From CAZSVI01 sp964610205 (GTDB taxonomy: Bacteria > Bacillota > Clostridia > DSM-8532), in contig CAZSVI010000040.1 in NCBI GenBank assembly GCA_964610205.1, forward strand, positions 1-27,756: a stretch of DNA of 27,756 nucleotides. The letters are read 5' to 3'. Under the pieces are notes generated by a model that did not search any database, had not been told where the DNA came from, and worked only from the letters and a program-made list of their open reading frames with translations. Position numbers and translations under genes: made by a program. Below, piece after piece: positions 1 through 7,749 of this stretch (positions are counted from its first letter, which is position 1; each line of letters starts with the position of its first letter).

Positions 1-48
1 AATTCTGAATACTGAATTCTGGGTTCTGAATTCTTGCGGCTTTGCCGC
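1..48. repeat. Short TTCTGAATT-type repeats followed by a small hairpin
   Basis: Bases 1-34 hold imperfect repeats of an AATTCTGAA unit containing two GAATTC palindromes. They are followed by a 5-bp GC-rich hairpin at 36-48 (GCGGC, TTT loop, GCCGC). There is no T-tract on either strand, so this is not a convincing terminator for the synthetase gene that ends at 115. It may be the edge of a dispersed intergenic repeat family. The rest of 1-114 shows no gene. Confidence 0.4.
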
Positions 49-114
49 GGTATGAGAGATAATCCAGGAATTATAGGTAAGGCATTATGACCTGGATCGT
101 ACCTTCTCGAAAGC

Positions 115-1860
115 CTATACGGAATCGTTTTTCATTTGCATGGTTAACTGTTGTGTATACCGTTTGATTTTCCGGCTTGTGGTTTTCTCAAATTCCCTGT
201 CCCGGATGATAATATCGCGGATATGCTTATACAGCGGAATTTTACGGTTTACATTTTTAATTACGTCCTGTATCAGGTTCCGGATTTCTTCGGTATCGAT
301 ACTTATGTTGATGTTTTTCAGCTTTTCCCTGATTGCATCCAGGTCGGGGAAAATCTGTGCCTTGACCTGCGTTTCACCTGAAGTCTCGTCAAGCTCTCCA
401 TAAACGATACATTCACCGACGTAGGGGCTGTCTTTGATGTAATTTTCCAGTTCCTCGGGAAAAATGTTCTTGCCGTTTTTCGTGACAATTACATTTTTAC
501 AACGGCCAGTAATATATAAAAATCCTTCTCTGCCGATACGCCCCAGATCACCCGTGTGAAACCATCCCTCCACGATTACCCGGTTGGTTTCCGCAAGGTT
601 GTTGAAATAACCCTGCATCACATTTAGGCCGCGGACAAGGATTTCTCCGATCCCTTTTCTGTCTGGGTTTTTGATTTTAACTTCAACACCAGGGATAGGT
701 ATTCCCGCAGAACTGTCCTTAAATGCAAAATCGCAGTTTCCCGTTACCAGGGGTGCGCATTCGGTTAACCCATAACCTTGAAGCACGGAGAAGCCCCATT
801 TTCTAAAGCCCTTTGATATCTTTGGATCGATGGCGGCAGCTCCCGTTATGAACAAACGCAGTTTTCCGCCAACATTTTCATGAATCTGAGCAAACAGCTT
901 CCGTCTTATGTCTATACCCAAAACGGAATACAAAAATCCGCTGATGCATTGTCCAGCCATAAGTTTCAATTTCATTCCCCTTTGCTTTTCGGTCTGACTC
1001 CATACTTTGCGGTACACATTTTCCAAAAGCAGAGGTACTGTAACCAGAATGGTAGGGCTGAATTCTTTCATGTTCCTTGCCACATGCTTCAGGCCCTCGC
1101 TGAAGGCAATGGAAGCACCATTATATAGAATCGTCAGGAAACCCAAAGTACACTCATACGTATGATGAAGAGGGAGAATGGATAATACCTTGTCCGAAGG
1201 CTCCACTTTTACAGTGGAGGATACACCTGTGATTACGGTACAGATGTTTCTGTGGTTCAATACAACACCTTTCGCAAAACCGGTGGTACCGGATGTAAAT
1301 AATAGAATGAGCGGATTGTCGGCATTGATTTCCGCCTTTTCGTAATCATGTACACCTGAAGCTATCATTTTCCGTCCATCTGCCATTAAATCAGAAAAGG
1401 ATTGAACCGGTGCTTCTATCGGGTCATCCATGCAAATCCAGTGCTTTACTGAAGGAACCTTATTCCAATTTTCCATGATGGCGCTCAGATATTTTCCTGA
1501 AAAAACGACAGCGGCTGTTTGGGATTGTTCAAGCAGATTCCATATATCATGGATGGGAAGTTCCCTGTCCAGTGGCACAATCGTACCTACTCCATTTACA
1601 ACGGCCAAATACGTTACACACCACTCGTAACGATTTTCACCCAATACAGCGATATTGGCACCCTTAAGACCCATGCTTGTCAGCGCCGTTCCCAGTGCAT
1701 TGATGTTATGATAGAAGGTGTTATAGGTTATGGGATGAATTTCACCCCGTATATCCTTTTTCCAAAAAGCTGCACGATCTCCGAATAAAGAAATGCTTTG
1801 CTTGAGCATATCCTTTAGGTTTTCTATTTGCCTCACCGGATACAGCTGATAATTTTTCAT
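115..1860 (-). CDS. Long-chain fatty acid--CoA ligase (AMP-binding family)
   Basis: A 581-residue adenylate-forming enzyme, predicted to activate a fatty acid with ATP and transfer it to CoA at the membrane/cytosol boundary. Visible family motifs, in order, are the P-loop-like LLFTSGTTGFAKGVV (about residues 186-200), the A5 motif GYGLTECAP, the A7 motif GWFHTGDLG, and the A8 hinge YITGRCKNVIVTKNGKN followed by IFPEELE. The length is close to that of long-chain acyl-CoA synthetases of the FadD/FAA1 type. The ATG at 1860 is preceded on the minus strand by AAGGGAGTG, a good ribosome site. The gene stands alone and divergent from the tRNA genes. Function as an acyl-CoA synthetase is well supported; chain length is inferred from family resemblance only, and an acyl-ACP or other carboxylate substrate is possible. 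Confidence 0.9.
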   Translation of the reverse strand: MKNYQLYPVRQIENLKDMLKQSISLFGDRAAFWKKDIRGEIHPITYNTFYHNINALGTALTSMGLKGANIAVLGENRYEWCVTYLAVVNGVGTIVPLDRELPIHDIWNLLEQSQTAAVVFSGKYLSAIMENWNKVPSVKHWICMDDPIEAPVQSFSDLMADGRKMIASGVHDYEKAEINADNPLILLFTSGTTGFAKGVVLNHRNICTVITGVSSTVKVEPSDKVLSILPLHHTYECTLGFLTILYNGASIAFSEGLKHVARNMKEFSPTILVTVPLLLENVYRKVWSQTEKQRGMKLKLMAGQCISGFLYSVLGIDIRRKLFAQIHENVGGKLRLFITGAAAIDPKISKGFRKWGFSVLQGYGLTECAPLVTGNCDFAFKDSSAGIPIPGVEVKIKNPDRKGIGEILVRGLNVMQGYFNNLAETNRVIVEGWFHTGDLGRIGREGFLYITGRCKNVIVTKNGKNIFPEELENYIKDSPYVGECIVYGELDETSGETQVKAQIFPDLDAIREKLKNINISIDTEEIRNLIQDVIKNVNRKIPLYKHIRDIIIRDREFEKTTSRKIKRYTQQLTMQMKNDSV

Positions 1861-1900
1861 TCGAACACTCCCTTGTCCAATTGCTCAAATTCATAGCTTT

Positions 1901-1927
1901 ATTATATCACCATATTGTGAAATATGG
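1901..1927 (-). promoter_or_regulatory. Putative promoter and dyad operator of the acyl-CoA ligase gene
   Basis: On the minus strand a TATAAT -10 box (plus-strand ATTATA at 1901-1906) lies 40 bases upstream of the ligase start. Next to it is a perfect 7-bp inverted repeat, CCATATT-GTGA-AATATGG, at 1910-1927, in the spacer where a repressor could block RNA polymerase. No good -35 box is visible. The operator reading is inference; fatty-acid genes are often controlled by TetR- or GntR-type repressors. Confidence 0.4.
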
Positions 1928-2068
1928 AAACATGATTCATTACGGCTTTCGGTACCTTTAGTGGAAACACAAAAAAATACGGATTCAAAGTGTCAAGTAA
2001 AAAAGATGATTTTGATTACCAAAAAAAATTGCCGTCCTTGCTTGACAGAAACCGCTCTTTTTCCCCTA

Positions 2069-2097
2069 TTGACAAAAGCCATTGTGCTCGGTATAAT
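2069..2097 (+). promoter_or_regulatory. Consensus sigma-A promoter of the tRNA pair
   Basis: TTGACA at 2069-2074 and TATAAT at 2092-2097 are separated by exactly 17 bases. The first tRNA base is at 2127. A perfect match to the housekeeping consensus is what is expected for stable RNA genes. The rest of 1928-2126 shows no gene. Confidence 0.85.
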
Positions 2098-2126
2098 AAA
2101 AAAGTCGCTGAGACAGCAGACACTGT

Positions 2127-2200
<74 letters not shown>

Positions 2201-2204
2201 TTTT

Positions 2205-2280
<76 letters not shown>

Positions 2281-2281
<1 letters not shown>

Positions 2282-2313
2282 AAACCGTTCTAAAATATAA
2301 TGAACGGTTTTTT
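2281..2313 (+). terminator. Rho-independent terminator after the tRNA pair
   Basis: AACCGTTC and GAACGGTT form an 8-bp stem around an 11-base AT-rich loop, followed by a run of T. It begins at the last base of the tRNA-Arg CCA. Confidence 0.85.
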
Positions 2314-2370
2314 ATATACCAAAAATATATCAGACAATATGCTGTGATGGCATAAAGGAGGTATCTGACG

Positions 2371-3282
2371 GTGCTTTTATACATTTTGCTGGCCCTATTT
2401 GTTTTTTTAATTTTTCTTGCGGCATCCGGATATTTCTTTTCCAATAAAGTACTTTACATCCCGACAAAAAGCAGAGAGAGAATTATTGAATATGAATCTG
2501 AGTTCAAGGGATTTGATTTGAACTGGTTTGAGTTATTGAAAAAAGAAAGGGTTTATATAGATTCTTCCTTTGGTTATAAGCTGTACGGTTTTTTCATACC
2601 GTCAAAAGACGATGGACAGAAAACAATTGTTTTCTGTCATGGGGTTACATCATCTCACTTGGGTTCGGTCAAATATGCCAGAATGTTTCATAACAGAAAC
2701 TGGAATGTATTTCTATATGATCAGCCGCGTCATGGCGAAAGCGAAGGAAAAGTAACCGGGTATGGCTATTATGAAAAATACGATTTAAAAACCGTTGTGG
2801 AATACATAAAGAAGAGGACAGGTGGCAATTCTATAATAGGAATTCACGGGGAATCCATGGGAGCGGCAGCAATATTGCAATATGCCGGTGTGGAGGACGC
2901 AGCGGATTTTTATATCGCCGATTGCTCTTATTCAAGCCTATGGGAACAGTTGATATACCTGTTGAAAAGGGATTTTCATCTGCCCCGGTTTCCATTTATG
3001 CTGATAGCGGATTTTTTTATAAAAATGAGGGGAAAATTCAGGATTAAGGATGTAAATCCTCTTGAGGATGTAAAAAAGATAGCAAATCCCGTTCTTTTTA
3101 TTCATGGTGATGCCGATACCTATGTACTGACAGATATGTGCAAAGAAATGTTTGAAGTAAAAAAGGGATATAAGGAGATTTATCTGGCCGGCGGAGCCGC
3201 TCATGCTCATTCCATGAGGGTTAATCCAGGGAAGTATGAGCATATTGTATTTTCTTTTCTTGAAAGTGCGGGAATTGATTAA
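2371..3282 (+). CDS. Membrane-anchored alpha/beta hydrolase
   Basis: A 303-residue serine hydrolase of the alpha/beta fold (family of YhfR/BEM46-like predicted esterases or peptidases). Residues 1-22 are a hydrophobic segment that should anchor it in the membrane. The oxyanion region is VFCHGVTSS. The nucleophile elbow is GESMG with Ser162. The HGDADTYV motif gives the likely acid Asp249, and the AAHAHS segment near the end gives the likely His278. The GTG start at 2371 is chosen because AAAGGAGG ends 9 bases upstream and the hydrophobic segment begins at once. The substrate cannot be told from the sequence. It is followed 91 bases later by a metallophosphoesterase on the same strand. Confidence 0.85.
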   Translation: MLLYILLALFVFLIFLAASGYFFSNKVLYIPTKSRERIIEYESEFKGFDLNWFELLKKERVYIDSSFGYKLYGFFIPSKDDGQKTIVFCHGVTSSHLGSVKYARMFHNRNWNVFLYDQPRHGESEGKVTGYGYYEKYDLKTVVEYIKKRTGGNSIIGIHGESMGAAAILQYAGVEDAADFYIADCSYSSLWEQLIYLLKRDFHLPRFPFMLIADFFIKMRGKFRIKDVNPLEDVKKIANPVLFIHGDADTYVLTDMCKEMFEVKKGYKEIYLAGGAAHAHSMRVNPGKYEHIVFSFLESAGID

Positions 3283-3333
3283 TGCCGTATTGATAAAAAC
3301 AAAAGAACAGGTTGTACCCGTTGTAACAAGCTA

Positions 3334-3352
3334 TTATGTCTTTAAGACGTAA
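3334..3352. promoter_or_regulatory. Small dyad upstream of the metallophosphoesterase
   Basis: A 19-bp near-palindrome built from TTA-GTCTT and AAGAC-TAA lies 22 bases before the GTG start. It could be an operator. No promoter boxes are clear around it, so this is a weak call. Confidence 0.25.
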
Positions 3353-3373
3353 CACCATTTAATGGAGGTTAAT

Positions 3374-4201
3374 GTGAGAAAACCCGCATTGAAACGTATT
3401 GTTTTTATTATTGCTGTTATTATTTTGCTTGTATTCGCTTATTCTTTTATTGAGCCATTCTGGATACAGGTTAAACGTATTGATATAATGCATCCGGACA
3501 TTCCGGAAGAATTCAACGGGTTTACCATTGCTTTTATGGCTGATATCCATCATGGTCCATATTTTTCAACTAAAAGACTGGAAAGGCTTGTTATTAAGAC
3601 TAATGCCCTGAAACCGGATATGGTTTTATTGGGCGGCGATTATGTGCATCGGGATGATGTGAGGCATGTATATTCCTGCTTTAAGGCACTGGGGAAACTG
3701 ACGGCAAACTTCGGTACCTATGCCGTTATAGGGAATCACGATTACCGGATGGGTGAGGAATTAACAATTCAGGAAATGGATAATAATAGAATTCAATTGC
3801 TTCGAAATACCGGGGTATGGATTAATAAGGGCGAAGAGCAGTTCTTTTTGGGTGGAGTGGATGATCTTATGGAAGGCCGGCCTGACATGCAGGCAACTGT
3901 GAAGGATGCTGATGAACGCAATTTTGTACTGGTTGTATCGCATAATCCGGATGTTGCCGAAGGGCAGCCTCTTGATAGGGTAGACTGGATATTAGCGGGA
4001 CATACACATGGGGGACAGGTTACTCTTTTTGGGCTATGGGCACCGATAGTATCGTCTTCATTCGGACAGCGTTACCGCACGGGACTGGTTCAAAAGGGTA
4101 ATACCTCAATTTATGTAACCAACGGTATAGGAACAATTACTCCTCCTGTCCGCTTTTTCGCACGTCCACAAATTATTTATATTACGCTCAATAATAAATG
4201 A
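3374..4201 (+). CDS. Metallophosphoesterase, YkuE-like, membrane-anchored
   Basis: A calcineurin-like phosphoesterase with all the dimetal motifs: FMADIHHG, LLGGDYVH, VIGNHDYR and LAGHTHGG, in that order. The first 25 residues include a hydrophobic stretch that acts as signal anchor, as in Bacillus YkuE, so the catalytic domain is probably outside the membrane. I use the GTG at 3374 because GGAGG lies 5 bases upstream. The in-frame ATG at 3362 itself overlaps that ribosome site and has none of its own. The length (275 residues) fits the family. The substrate is unknown; YkuE-like enzymes may act on lipid or cell-envelope phosphates, but this is family knowledge and not shown here. Confidence 0.88.
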   Translation: MRKPALKRIVFIIAVIILLVFAYSFIEPFWIQVKRIDIMHPDIPEEFNGFTIAFMADIHHGPYFSTKRLERLVIKTNALKPDMVLLGGDYVHRDDVRHVYSCFKALGKLTANFGTYAVIGNHDYRMGEELTIQEMDNNRIQLLRNTGVWINKGEEQFFLGGVDDLMEGRPDMQATVKDADERNFVLVVSHNPDVAEGQPLDRVDWILAGHTHGGQVTLFGLWAPIVSSSFGQRYRTGLVQKGNTSIYVTNGIGTITPPVRFFARPQIIYITLNNK

Positions 4202-4240
4202 TATAAGGATCCTAAAATAAATGATATAAGTATCCTAAAC
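4196..4240 (+). repeat. 23-bp tandem duplication over the gene end
   Basis: The unit AAATGATATAAG-ATCCTAAA occurs at 4196 and again at 4219, with one base difference (G or T after AAG). The first copy contains the TGA stop of the metallophosphoesterase. It looks like a small local slippage duplication. Confidence 0.6.
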
Positions 4241-4265
4241 TGTAACCGGTTTTGCTTCGAATTGC

Positions 4266-4294
4266 TTGACATCGTTTTGTTTGTGCCGTATAAT
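4266..4294 (+). promoter_or_regulatory. Consensus promoter of ylxM-ffh-rpsP-khpA
   Basis: TTGACA at 4266-4271 and TATAAT at 4289-4294 are spaced by 17 bases. The -10 box overlaps an in-frame upstream ATG at 4294, which excludes that ATG as the ylxM start. Confidence 0.85.
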
Positions 4295-4332
4295 TGAAAA
4301 GCGTAAAGCACTATTACTTGACAGGTGGTTTA

Positions 4333-4689
4333 ATGGAAGAATGTACTGAAATCGCCATATTGCTGGATTTTTACGGGCAACTGCTTACGCCCAGACAATT
4401 TGAGATACTTGATTTGCATTACAATGCCGATTATTCTCTGGGTGAAATTGCCGGACAACTCAGGATTAGCCGCCAGGGTGTATATGATGGCGTTAAAAAA
4501 GGGAAGGAAACCCTGAAACATTATGAGGATAAGCTTGGTCTTGCAGAAAGATTTATGAAACAGATGGAAGTGCTTCGCCAGGTTTTAATGAATTTACAGG
4601 AAGCCAGGGCCGGAATTATCAAGGAAGATGAAAAGAAACGAATAAGTTACTGCATAAAGGAACTGGAAAGAATAATAAAAGAGCTTTAA
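4333..4689 (+). CDS. ylxM: YlxM/p13-like signal recognition particle-associated protein
   Basis: A 118-residue YlxM-family protein (UPF0122), found beside ffh in most Bacillota and thought to modulate signal recognition particle function. It is a helix-turn-helix protein of sigma-70 region 4 type: LTPRQFEILDLHYNADYSLGEIA then SRQGVYDGVKK, followed by a long charged helix. The start at 4333 is supported by AGGTGG 5 bases upstream and by its position 39 bases after the -10 box; the longer reading from 4294 would begin inside the promoter. ffh follows after 14 bases, so the two are co-transcribed. Confidence 0.92.
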   Translation: MEECTEIAILLDFYGQLLTPRQFEILDLHYNADYSLGEIAGQLRISRQGVYDGVKKGKETLKHYEDKLGLAERFMKQMEVLRQVLMNLQEARAGIIKEDEKKRISYCIKELERIIKEL

Positions 4690-4703
4690 TACCGGAGGTA
4701 AAC

Positions 4704-6038
4704 ATGGTATTTGAAGGTTTATCCGAAAAGCTGCAAGGCGTTATGAAAAAAATAAAAGGGGTTGGCAGGGTTACTGAAAAAGATGTAAAAGCAATGATGC
4801 GTGAAGTGAAAATGGCATTGCTGGAGGCTGATGTTAACTTTAAAGTGGTTAAGGATTTTATTGAAAAGGTTTCACAGAGAGCCGTCGGACAGGATGTACT
4901 GGATAGCCTTACTCCCGGTCAGCAGGTTGTCAAGATTGTTCATGAAGAGTTAATTTCGTTGATGGGTTCAACAGTTGAAAAGATTACATTTTCTTCTTCT
5001 CCGCCAACGGTTTATATGATGGTTGGTCTGCAGGGCGCCGGAAAAACGACAGCCTCGGGAAAGCTTGCCAATTATCTGAGAAAGCAGGGAAAGAAGCCAC
5101 TGCTGGTCGGTTGCGACGTTTATCGTCCTGCGGCCATAAAACAGCTTCAGGTTCTGGGTAAACAATTGGATGTTCCCGTGTTTGAACTTGGAATTAATAC
5201 CAATCCGGTTGAAACAGCAATAAAGGCAATAGCCCACGCAAAGTCCATGCAGCTTGATGTAGTCATTATTGACACAGCGGGCCGGCTGCATATTGATGAA
5301 GCATTGATGCAGGAACTCTTAGACATCAGGAATAATGTAAAACCTCAGGAGATTCTGCTGGTTGTTGATTCAATGACAGGCCAGGATGCTGTGAATGTTG
5401 CGGCCAATTTTAATGAAAAGATTGGAATACACGGAATTATCCTGACAAAACTGGACGGTGATACACGCGGAGGCGCAGCTCTTTCAACAAAAGCTGTTAC
5501 AGGCAAACCTGTTAAATTTGCGGGTATCGGCGAAAAACTTAATGATTTGGAACCCTTTTATCCTGAACGAATGGCTTCCAGGATTCTTGGAATGGGAGAT
5601 GTATTAAGCCTTATTGAAAAAGCCCAGGCGGTTTTTGACGAAAAAAAGGCTTTTGAATTGGAGAAAAAGCTGCGGACACAGCAGTTCACACTTGATGATT
5701 TTCTTGATCAGTTGCAGCAATTAAAAAAAATGGGTCCAATGAGTCAATTTATTGGGATGATACCGGGCTTAAACAATAAAATGATGAAGGATGTACAGTT
5801 GGACGATAAGCAAACAAAATATGTTGAAGCAATTATACAATCAATGACCAAACAGGAGCGCAGTAACCCGTCCATAATAAATGCAAGCCGGAGGCAGCGC
5901 ATTGCAAAGGGCAGCGGGACATCGGTACAGCAGGTAAATCAAATTTTGAAGCAGTTTGAATCCATAAAAAAAATGATGAAGACGTTCTCTAATCCTAAAT
6001 CAATGAAGGGAATGGGAGGTTTCAAATTGCCTTTTTAA
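4704..6038 (+). CDS. ffh: Signal recognition particle GTPase Ffh
   Basis: A 444-residue SRP54 protein that binds 4.5S/6S RNA and signal peptides and delivers ribosomes to FtsY at the membrane. The N domain covers about residues 1-85. The G domain has the P-loop GLQGAGKTT (108-116), CDVYRPAAIKQL, DTAGR and TKLDGDTRGGAA. The methionine-rich M domain covers about residues 325-435 and contains the RNA-binding part SRRQRIAKGSGTS. The length is typical. The ATG follows a CCGGAGGT ribosome site. It is the second gene of the ylxM-ffh-rpsP-khpA transcript. Confidence 0.98.
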   Translation: MVFEGLSEKLQGVMKKIKGVGRVTEKDVKAMMREVKMALLEADVNFKVVKDFIEKVSQRAVGQDVLDSLTPGQQVVKIVHEELISLMGSTVEKITFSSSPPTVYMMVGLQGAGKTTASGKLANYLRKQGKKPLLVGCDVYRPAAIKQLQVLGKQLDVPVFELGINTNPVETAIKAIAHAKSMQLDVVIIDTAGRLHIDEALMQELLDIRNNVKPQEILLVVDSMTGQDAVNVAANFNEKIGIHGIILTKLDGDTRGGAALSTKAVTGKPVKFAGIGEKLNDLEPFYPERMASRILGMGDVLSLIEKAQAVFDEKKAFELEKKLRTQQFTLDDFLDQLQQLKKMGPMSQFIGMIPGLNNKMMKDVQLDDKQTKYVEAIIQSMTKQERSNPSIINASRRQRIAKGSGTSVQQVNQILKQFESIKKMMKTFSNPKSMKGMGGFKLPF

Positions 6039-6073
6039 AATGATAAAAGCCATTAGGAAGGTGGTGAAAAGAC

Positions 6074-6319
6074 ATGGCAGTTAAAATGAGGCTGAAGAGA
6101 ATAGGCGCCAAGAAAAAACCCTTTTACAGAATTGTTGTCGCAGATGCAAGGTCTCCGCGTGACGGTAAGTTTATTGATCAGGTAGGAACATACAATCCCC
6201 TGACAGAACCATCAGAAATAAAAATTGATGAGGAAAAGGCAAAGGATTGGCTTAAAAAAGGTGTACAACCAACAGATACGGTGAAAAAACTCCTTAAGAT
6301 TTCCGGTATTTCCGAATAA
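6074..6319 (+). CDS. rpsP: 30S ribosomal protein S16
   Basis: An 81-residue S16 protein of the small ribosomal subunit. The N-terminus MAVKMRLKRIGAKKKPFYRI and the VADARSPRDGKFIDQVGTYNP segment are diagnostic. The C-terminal DWLKKGVQPTDTV is also typical. The ribosome site GGTGGTG lies upstream of the ATG. It sits 35 bases after ffh and 15 bases before khpA, the usual operon order. Confidence 0.98.
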   Translation: MAVKMRLKRIGAKKKPFYRIVVADARSPRDGKFIDQVGTYNPLTEPSEIKIDEEKAKDWLKKGVQPTDTVKKLLKISGISE

Positions 6320-6334
6320 AATGGAGGTTTAGTC

Positions 6335-6565
6335 ATGAAAGAACTATTGGAAAACATAGCCCGACTACTTGTTGATAATCCCGATGAGGTTTCTGTTAAT
6401 GAGATAGAGGGTGAAAAATCCCTTATTCTGGAGTTAAAGGTTGCCAATGAAGATATGGGTAAGGTTATTGGAAAACAAGGACGTATCGCAAAGGCTATCC
6501 GTACAGTAATGAAAGCGGCTGCAGTACGCAGTAATAAACGGGTAGTGGTTGAAATTATTCAATAA
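6335..6565 (+). CDS. khpA: KH-domain RNA-binding protein KhpA
   Basis: A 76-residue single KH-domain protein with the loop GKVIGKQGRIAKAIRTVM, which contacts single-stranded RNA. In Bacillota KhpA pairs with KhpB/Jag and affects cell division and elongation; that comes from family knowledge. GGAGG lies 9 bases before the ATG. In most relatives rimM, trmD and rplS would follow; here a hairpin and a different transcription unit follow instead. Confidence 0.95.
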   Translation: MKELLENIARLLVDNPDEVSVNEIEGEKSLILELKVANEDMGKVIGKQGRIAKAIRTVMKAAAVRSNKRVVVEIIQ

Positions 6566-6640
6566 TATTACGGGCAGGAACGACGCGGTTTAATAGGGAA
6601 ACTTGTAGAACCATACCCAAAACCGATACGGAAAAGCGAT

Positions 6641-6677
6641 GAAGAGGCATTATCATCATGATAATGTCTTTCTTCAT
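6641..6677 (+). terminator. Probable terminator after khpA
   Basis: GGCATTATCAT and ATGATAATGTC form an 11-bp stem with a minimal loop, followed by TTTCTTC. The T-run is interrupted, so termination may be partial. Bases 6566-6640 show no gene. Confidence 0.5.
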
Positions 6678-6726
6678 ATCAGTATGTCCCGGCTAACAGA
6701 CTAGGAGTCCGCTCGAAAAGTCAAGC

Positions 6727-6755
6727 TTGACAGAACAATGTTCTTTAATTATAAT
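6727..6755 (+). promoter_or_regulatory. Consensus promoter of the nitrilase-tetR pair
   Basis: TTGACA at 6727-6732 and TATAAT at 6750-6755 are spaced by 17 bases. The -10 box straddles the centre of the 44-bp palindrome at 6730-6773, so an operator and a promoter are physically the same DNA. The ribosome site AAGGGGG at 6774-6780 follows directly. Confidence 0.85.
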
Positions 6756-6773
6756 TAAAGAACATTGTTCTGT
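6730..6773. promoter_or_regulatory. Perfect 44-bp palindrome carrying two TetR-type half-palindromes
   Basis: Bases 6730-6751 are the exact reverse complement of 6752-6773. Each half also holds its own 13-bp dyad: AGAACAATGTTCT at 6732-6744 and AGAACATTGTTCT at 6759-6771, with centres 27 bases apart. One dyad fills the promoter spacer and the other covers the expected transcription start. Sites of this size and form are typical TetR-family operators, and a TetR-family gene is the second gene of the transcript, so autoregulation is the simplest reading. The match to this particular regulator is inference. Confidence 0.75.
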
Positions 6774-6788
6774 AAGGGGGAACTGAAT

Positions 6789-7733
6789 ATGAGAACTGTT
6801 AAAATTGCCATGGTACAGCTGAAAAATTATTACGATGAACAGGCGTCGGGATACAATACGGCATCTTCCATGATTACGCAAGCGGCAGCTCAAGGAATTA
6901 AGCTAGCGGTACTGCCTGAGCTTTCCGGCTGCGGGTATATTCCTAATCAGTCAATTTGGCAGTTTGCCGAACCGGCAGACGGAAAGACTGCGCAATGGGC
7001 TTGCGAACTATCTGCACAATTGGGAATCTATATAGGAGCGGGATTCATTGAGACAGAGGGTAAAGATTTTTATAATTCATATTTATTAAGCAGCCCAAAG
7101 GGAAGAATATGCGGTATTATCCGTAAGGAAGATGCAGAATCATACTGTTTCAAGCGTGGCAGAGGAGACATATATATTGACACGGATATTGGAAGGATTG
7201 GAATTGGTATATGTGCTGACAACCATTTTGTTGAGAGGCTTAATAGAATGAAAGATGCAAACATAGACTTTATGTTGATGCCGCATGCTAGTCCCGCTCC
7301 CTTTAAAACCTCCGTTCGAATAACTGAAAAGGATATTACGCTTTTTGAACAGCAGCCATATATTGTTGCTGGTACTTACTCTAAATATTTGAGGGTACCA
7401 ACGATTTATGTTAATGCTGTCGGTTCGTTCCCTGAAATTATGGGAGGCTTCGGTGTGAAAAGCTTTAATGAAAACTTCCGGTTAATGGGTGGTTCTTTGA
7501 TTACAGATGCAGATGGGGAGATGAGGGTAAAAATGGACAGTAATGAGGGATATGAAATATCTGCCATTACGTCTGGAACGACTTGCAAGGCACCGGTTAT
7601 GCCTTCAATTTATCATGGAAAGTGGCTGCATCCGGGTAATACATTATATCGATATCTTGTAATGCCTATGTTAATCAGAAAGGGAATACGCAGCTACAAT
7701 AAAGAGCATGTATTATACATGAAAATATCATAG
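6789..7733 (+). CDS. Carbon-nitrogen hydrolase (nitrilase superfamily)
   Basis: A 314-residue amidase/nitrilase-fold enzyme that hydrolyses or transfers a C-N bond. The catalytic triad is visible: Glu44 in LPELSGCGY, Lys113 in IRKEDAESY, and Cys142 in GIGICADNHF. The order and spacing match the superfamily. The ATG at 6789 has AAGGGGG 8 bases upstream; an ATG 24 bases further up lies inside the palindrome and has no ribosome site. The C-terminal 35 residues (after about 280) are basic and lie beyond the usual fold. The substrate is unknown. The gene is followed 16 bases later by a TetR regulator, so its expression is probably switched by a small molecule. Confidence 0.85.
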   Translation: MRTVKIAMVQLKNYYDEQASGYNTASSMITQAAAQGIKLAVLPELSGCGYIPNQSIWQFAEPADGKTAQWACELSAQLGIYIGAGFIETEGKDFYNSYLLSSPKGRICGIIRKEDAESYCFKRGRGDIYIDTDIGRIGIGICADNHFVERLNRMKDANIDFMLMPHASPAPFKTSVRITEKDITLFEQQPYIVAGTYSKYLRVPTIYVNAVGSFPEIMGGFGVKSFNENFRLMGGSLITDADGEMRVKMDSNEGYEISAITSGTTCKAPVMPSIYHGKWLHPGNTLYRYLVMPMLIRKGIRSYNKEHVLYMKIS

Positions 7734-7749
7734 GGAGGATAAGAGAGCA

